Below, piece after piece: positions 12,810-16,888 of a stretch of 16,888 nt of DNA. The stretch's first letter is position 1, and every line of letters starts with the position of its first letter. The position numbers were made by a program, and so were the translations under genes. Under the pieces are notes generated by a model. It saw nothing but the letters and a program-made list of their open reading frames with translations. It was not told the DNA's origin and did not search any database. The stretch comes from Bacteroidia bacterium (GTDB lineage Bacteria; Bacteroidota; Bacteroidia; AKYH767-A; OLB10): NCBI GenBank assembly GCA_025450095.1, contig JANWID010000118.1, positions 1-16,888 on the forward strand, given 5' to 3'.

Positions 12810-14909
12810 TTATAAGATTTTAATAAAGTTGCTGCTAAATAATTTGTCATTGCATTTAACCATGACTGTATAAATACCGGGAGGAAAACTTTTGACATAA
12901 ATAGTTAAAGAGTTGTTCTCAACAATGCTATTTATTTCTTTAGAAAGAAAAGCCTGGCCTGTTGTATTGAAAATAGTAAATGAATAGTTTTCTTTAATTG
13001 ATGATGGTAAATTAATTTTGATAAATTCAGAAGCAGGATTTGGAATTATTGTAATCCGTTCTGTCTTATTCGTCAATTCTGTTACTGTCGTGGTAATACC
13101 AAAATCAGAAAGAGGTCTTCGCCATACAGCATCCAGGTATGTACCTGCATATACATATGCGTTATCACGCGTCAATCCCTGCACAGAATTATTCGGGTAA
13201 GGATCCATTCCCTGATTCATCATGGTCCATGTGCTTCCCGAATCATTGGTAAAAAACACCCCGTTATTGTTCCCGATAAAAGCATAGCTATCCCACGCTA
13301 AAATTGTAAATGCCCCACCAATACCATTGCCCTGCCAATTGATACCATCGTCATACGAAACAGCAGAAGTGAAAAGACTGCCACAATACATTGTATGATT
13401 TCCACCCACTGCCATCACCTCAATATCTGAAAGTGGGGCTGTAAAAAACCATGTCACCCCATAATCAGTGCTACGGTAAATACCATCAGGCAATGGAAAG
13501 GCAACAATACCTACACAAGCTATATTACCGCGAACAGCAAATCCACCGGAACTCAAAATAGCTGACCCTGTTAAATTAGTTATATTCCAGGTAAGTCCGC
13601 TGTCAGAAGAATAGTAAACGCCCTGTGTAGTTGCGGCAAGTAAATTAGAACCACATTGTGCTAATGTCTGAACATTTGTAGATGGGGGATTTCCCTGTAC
13701 AGGAAGCCCTGCTGTTATGTGTGTCCAGGTTACACCATTGTCGGTGGAGCGGAAGAGACCATTCCACCCGCAGCCAGCAAGCAAAATGTTTGGCTGAACA
13801 TGAAGCATGGAAAAAACAGATTCGTTTGACAGAGTATCAAACTGGTTAGTTGTTCCAATTTTATTCCATGTATTGCCATGATCAGCTGTAGCAAAAACTC
13901 CGTTGCCATGCGTACCAGTATAAACCGTATCATTTGCAAAAATCATAGAATTATCTATGGTGCTTGCACGTGCAAACTGCGAAAGTGGAAGCTGCGTCCA
14001 GGTATTTCCAGTATCAGCTGAAATTGCAATTCCTATTTCCTGTCGGCCGAGCACAAAATTATTCCCACTTAAAATAAAATCAGAAATCCCGTGACGCAAG
14101 CCTGTAGCAGGTATCGGCGTCCATGATAAACCCCAGTCATTACTTGAATAAACGCCAAATCCGGTTCCCGCATAAACGGTATTACCAATTCTTGCAAATC
14201 CTGCAACAGTGGAATTAAGAATAAGAGGATTACTCCATGTTACACCTCCATCCGTAGAACGAAATAAATTATTAAATGCAGCAGCAAGAAGGGTATCACC
14301 TTCCTGGAAAAAATCATAGATTTGATAAAACTGTGTAGTGCCCTGATCGATATTCCAGGTAATACCTAGATCATAAGAATAAATAATATAATTATCGGCT
14401 TCCACCATAAGGCGTGGAGCACAGTAAACCATTGCTTTGATATATGCTTGTGAAAATACTCCGCCATTTGACGGAACCCATGTATTTCCCTGGTCATGCG
14501 AACGAAAAATTCCATTCCATACGGTTCCCGCAAATAAAATTCCTCCGACCCGAAGTAAACAGGTTACAGATTCATTTTGTATTCCTGTATTTGCAGGAAG
14601 CCATGTATTTCCATTATCCGATGAGCGAAAAACTCCTTCACCAAAACAACCCGCATATAGGTAGGTAGAATCTTTTTCAAAGCAATCAATCCATTTATTT
14701 TGCAATCCCTGGTTTGAAACTATCCAGGAGTTCCCGTTGTCAGGGCTTCTGTAAACACCTTGCGCTTTCGTTCCGCACAGCAATATACTGTCGCTGTTAA
14801 AGAAAGAGGTTACACAAATTCCTTCGGGTCCGTTGGTTTTTACCCATTGTGCAAATGTTGTAAAGGATCCAAATAATGCAACAATAAATAATATATAATA
14901 TTTTTTCAT
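12810..14909 (-). CDS. Secreted Asp-box (BNR/sialidase-like) propeller protein with T9SS domain
   Basis: An ATG at 14930 is in frame, but the ATG at 14909 begins a proper signal peptide (MKKYYILFIVALFGSFTTFA-Q), giving 699 residues. The body contains 13 Asp-box motifs of the form (S/T)xDxGxxW, among them SPDNGNSW, SSDNGNTW, SHDQGNTW, STDGGVTW, SNDWGLSW, STDNGVTW, SSDSGLTW and TNDSGSTW. They are interleaved with LFAGT/VYAGT strands. This indicates one or two beta-propellers of the VPS10/sialidase/Ycf48-like type. There are no arginine-triad or other features I can assign to a sialidase active site. The last roughly 80 residues (IIPNPASEFIKINL ... FPPGIYTVMVKC ... NFIKIL) are a T9SS type A sorting domain. 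It is an exported surface or secreted protein, more likely binding or structural than enzymatic. Confidence 0.9.
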   Translation of the reverse strand: MKKYYILFIVALFGSFTTFAQWVKTNGPEGICVTSFFNSDSILLCGTKAQGVYRSPDNGNSWIVSNQGLQNKWIDCFEKDSTYLYAGCFGEGVFRSSDNGNTWLPANTGIQNESVTCLLRVGGILFAGTVWNGIFRSHDQGNTWVPSNGGVFSQAYIKAMVYCAPRLMVEADNYIIYSYDLGITWNIDQGTTQFYQIYDFFQEGDTLLAAAFNNLFRSTDGGVTWSNPLILNSTVAGFARIGNTVYAGTGFGVYSSNDWGLSWTPIPATGLRHGISDFILSGNNFVLGRQEIGIAISADTGNTWTQLPLSQFARASTIDNSMIFANDTVYTGTHGNGVFATADHGNTWNKIGTTNQFDTLSNESVFSMLHVQPNILLAGCGWNGLFRSTDNGVTWTHITAGLPVQGNPPSTNVQTLAQCGSNLLAATTQGVYYSSDSGLTWNITNLTGSAILSSGGFAVRGNIACVGIVAFPLPDGIYRSTDYGVTWFFTAPLSDIEVMAVGGNHTMYCGSLFTSAVSYDDGINWQGNGIGGAFTILAWDSYAFIGNNNGVFFTNDSGSTWTMMNQGMDPYPNNSVQGLTRDNAYVYAGTYLDAVWRRPLSDFGITTTVTELTNKTERITIIPNPASEFIKINLPSSIKENYSFTIFNTTGQAFLSKEINSIVENNSLTIYVKSFPPGIYTVMVKCNDKLFSSNFIKIL

Positions 14910-15163
14910 GGCTATCAAAATCTTAAACATAAATTTAAATGATTAAAATTAAACCTGCACATTTTTTACACCATGTAGCGTATTTACTTGACGAAAAACA
15001 AGCATTGCAGGAAAGGAGATCAGTTTCACCAAACATTGTGAAGGAAGTGCTATCCTGAAAAAATATTCATTGTATACGTATTCAATTCGTTTGTAGTGTC
15101 CCAATTCTTCTACAACTGTGCAAGCTCAGGTACAAAAAACTACAAATTATATGATGTACTACG

Positions 15164-15193
15164 AATGTCGGGTTATCATATACTCCCGACATT
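15164..15193. other. 9 bp perfect stem-loop spanning the dehydrogenase stop codon
   Basis: AATGTCGGG at 15164-15172 pairs perfectly with CCCGACATT at 15185-15193 around a 12-base loop that contains the TGA of the dehydrogenase gene (15176-15178). Neither strand has a T-run after the stem, so it is not a standard intrinsic terminator. It may be an mRNA 3'-end stabiliser, an atypical terminator or a protein-binding palindrome. The rest of the 266-base gap 14910-15175 shows nothing recognisable. Confidence 0.6.
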
Positions 15194-16030
15194 CCCATAA
15201 ATAGTTACTATCCATTTTCGGGGAAGAATACGAATAATAAGGGAACTTATTTTGGATAATTTACCCGGCACGATCATCATTTTTCCCTGCAATGTTTTAC
15301 GCACCGCTATTTCTCCAACTTGTTTTGGTGAAACTGCCATTCTTACGCCAAACCATCCGAGGTTCTCCTTAGTATATTCTTCAATTTCAGGTTTTGTAAA
15401 AACAGGACCCGGGCTTAAACAACTAACACTAATATGTTTTTCCTGCAGCTGATCCCGCAATGCGTAACTAAAAAATATAACAGATGATTTAGTTGCCGAA
15501 TACATATTTTTTTTAGGAATTGGTGCAAACCCGGCCATGCTTGCCACGTTCAATATGTAAGAAGGAGAATTTTTTTCTAAAAGTGGAAGCAATAACAGGC
15601 TTAGCGCCATACAGGATTCTACATTTAAGCGATTCATATAGCGAAGTGAATCAAGTGGCAGTGATAAATAATCATGGCTTCCACCGAATCCGGCAACATT
15701 GCAAAGCATTTTTAAACGTATATTCTTACCGATACACCATTTGGCAATTGAATCTGCAGATGCCTCATGTTCTAAATCCAGATTAAATACTATCACATGA
15801 ACTTTATATTCCGATTCGAGTTTGTTTTTTGCCACTGAAAGCGCTTCACGATGGCGGGCAATTAAGACTAAATTATACTTCCTTTTAGCTAATGCTTCTG
15901 CAATGGCATAACCAATCCCTTTGCTGCCACCGGCGACTAATGCATAATCAGAATTATCACGAATATCATCGCCTGATTTGTCGAAAGGTAAAATTTCAGA
16001 TGAAACAACGTCGTTATTTAAAGCAGCCAT
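15176..16030 (-). CDS. Short-chain dehydrogenase/reductase (SDR family)
   Basis: The open frame begins at a TTG at 16045, but the ATG at 16030 is the better start, giving 284 residues. After about 28 polar residues comes a Rossmann fold: ALVAGGSKGIGYAIAE (glycine motif GGSKGIG at 34-40), NVAG at 111-114, the catalytic Ser164 in LNVASMAG and YSATK with Tyr177 and Lys181, followed by SPGPV. This is a complete classical SDR catalytic set, so it is an NAD(P)(H)-dependent oxidoreductase. Arg after strand 2 (LIARHRE) suggests NADP preference. The substrate cannot be told. The layout resembles DltE/YqjQ-like SDRs, and the hydrophobic C-terminus (ISSLIIRILPRKWIVTIYG) might touch a membrane. The gene is alone on its strand segment; a stem-loop lies at its 3' end. 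Confidence 0.93.
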   Translation of the reverse strand: MAALNNDVVSSEILPFDKSGDDIRDNSDYALVAGGSKGIGYAIAEALAKRKYNLVLIARHREALSVAKNKLESEYKVHVIVFNLDLEHEASADSIAKWCIGKNIRLKMLCNVAGFGGSHDYLSLPLDSLRYMNRLNVESCMALSLLLLPLLEKNSPSYILNVASMAGFAPIPKKNMYSATKSSVIFFSYALRDQLQEKHISVSCLSPGPVFTKPEIEEYTKENLGWFGVRMAVSPKQVGEIAVRKTLQGKMMIVPGKLSKISSLIIRILPRKWIVTIYGNVGSI

Positions 16031-16180
16031 CTTGCAGGAATTCAAAATTTTTTGTTTCTGAATCAGTTAACTAAATACCGCCCACGTCTCGCTATTCAAA
16101 AAGCCACCATTTTGCTTGCGGCGATAACGTAAAGCTAATATTATTTGTTGGCGTTACTGTTGAAAACGCTTTCGTTCAAT

Positions 16181-16229
16181 AAAAAACCCCCATCTTTCGT
16201 CCGGTGAACCCTGGCGAGAGTATGGGGGT
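16181..16229 (-). terminator. Intrinsic terminator of the gene at 16250-16888
   Basis: Read on the minus strand, ACCCCCAT (16229-16222) pairs perfectly with ATGGGGGT (16193-16186), followed at once by a run of T residues (16186-16181). The 28-base apical region can fold further, with TCG/CGA and CC.GG/CC.GG pairs around a GTTCA loop. The hairpin begins about 20 bases after the stop codon of the upstream gene. The region 16031-16180 beyond it, before the dehydrogenase, holds nothing else recognisable. Confidence 0.88.
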
Positions 16230-16249
16230 GGCTATTTTCAAATAACTCT

Positions 16250-16888
16250 TTATTTTTTCTTTTCTTCCTTAAATTTTTCCGGGAATTGATTAATAATTCC
16301 ATTTGACAGTACAGTTCCCATCTCCGACATATGTTTTGAAGCTTCATCAAATGTTTTAATAGCATTTGTATAATCATTTTTTAATAAAGAAACCGCATAT
16401 CCGGTAGTTTGATCTATGTGGGTTTTCATCATTGGCTCCGTAGCGGTAGCAGGCCAATTTTTTGGATTTGCAGCGGTAAGAAAATTTGCAATTTCCTTTG
16501 CATTGGCATACCAATCGGCAAGTGCTTTATCCAAACCAGTTTTGTCGTTGTTTTTTGCAGCTGTAAGTACCGGCACCGCTTGTTTAATATGGGTTGTCAG
16601 AAGCTCAGCTAGTTTATCGCCACCAGCGTGGCCATAGTAAGGTACAATTGCAGCACCAATATCTTTTTGATTTTGTAACAACCTGTCTAATGAGGGCTGA
16701 AATGCTGTAGGGTTATGATAGAATGCGTCAACAGTGGCATAAGTCCAAACCATGTGGTCTGCCCAAAGTTTTTGCATAGCAGTATGCAATTGCTCCTGTG
16801 GACTGTTGTTTTTACTGCACGTATCACAAGGTGGCAATGCAGATTTTCTTTTTGTAAAGCTCGATAAGGTAAGCACTGAAAGGCTTAC
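16250..16888 (-). CDS. Secreted helical protein of unknown function, N-terminus cut by window edge
   Basis: The frame is open through the right edge; an apparent start at a GTG at 16876 is probably internal. The edge reads VSLSVLTLSSFTKRKSALPPCDTC, which looks like the hydrophobic end of a signal peptide whose first residues lie beyond the window. About 212 residues are visible. The mature part is alpha-helical: LWADHMVWTYATVDAFYHNPTAFQPSLDRLLQNQKDIGAAIVPYYG, later PVLTAAKNNDKTGLDKALADWYANAKEIANFL, and EPMMKTHIDQTTGYAVSLLKNDY. His and Asp residues on the helices (ADHMVW, KTHIDQT) might bind a ligand or metal, but that is speculation. I recall close relatives annotated only as hypothetical secreted proteins. 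A strong terminator follows the stop. Confidence 0.8.
   Translation of the reverse strand, partial: VSLSVLTLSSFTKRKSALPPCDTCSKNNSPQEQLHTAMQKLWADHMVWTYATVDAFYHNPTAFQPSLDRLLQNQKDIGAAIVPYYGHAGGDKLAELLTTHIKQAVPVLTAAKNNDKTGLDKALADWYANAKEIANFLTAANPKNWPATATEPMMKTHIDQTTGYAVSLLKNDYTNAIKTFDEASKHMSEMGTVLSNGIINQFPEKFKEEKKK

Noticed and set aside
16141..16377. 78-residue minus-strand frame
   Set aside because: It is an out-of-frame reading of the 3' half of the secreted helical protein gene and runs through its terminator.

Overview
The window looks like chromosomal DNA from a member of the Bacteroidota, probably an uncultured Chitinophagales/Sphingobacteriia-like lineage. Three proteins end in a type A C-terminal sorting domain of the type IX secretion system (T9SS), and a fourth, cut by the left edge, belongs to a family that usually carries one. 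Several starts are preceded by the Bacteroidota -7 promoter element TAnnTTTG. Shine-Dalgarno sequences are weak or absent, and many of the small membrane-protein families are typical of this phylum. The lineage call is inference from gene content; there is no rRNA or marker gene here.

Layout from left to right. 1-986 (-): the N-terminal part of a secreted WD40/propeller-like protein. 1070-3075 (-): three small unknown integral membrane proteins and a single-anchor membrane protein. 3076-3393: a divergent intergenic region with a 13-copy, 11-12 bp tandem repeat directly upstream of a promoter for the secreted T9SS protein at 3394-5025 (+). 5042-6691 (-): a DUF6794-like lipoprotein and a four-helix membrane protein. 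6800-8999 (-): an AT-rich accessory stretch with a HEPN-like protein, a DUF3800 protein and an orphan antitoxin-like protein. Inside it, on the + strand at about 7628-7745, is a promoter / structured segment / intrinsic terminator unit that looks like an unannotated small RNA. 9075-11276 (-): a secreted M43 (pappalysin-like) metalloprotease with PKD-like and T9SS domains. 11408-12774 (+): a GC-richer pair, an AraC-HTH/O6-alkylguanine alkyltransferase fusion and a DUF1203 protein. 12810-14909 (-): a secreted Asp-box propeller protein with 13 Asp boxes and a T9SS domain. 15176-16030 (-): a short-chain dehydrogenase. 16250-16888 (-): a secreted unknown protein cut by the right edge, with a clear terminator.

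The genes do not form one pathway. The common theme is cell-envelope and secreted functions: four T9SS-type exoproteins, a lipoprotein and several membrane proteins. A small defence- or mobility-like patch (HEPN, DUF3800, antitoxin) and a DNA alkylation-repair gene are interspersed. The most interesting unexplained elements are the putative small RNA between the HEPN and DUF3800 genes and the helically phased ATTGAA repeat array upstream of a T9SS cargo gene.
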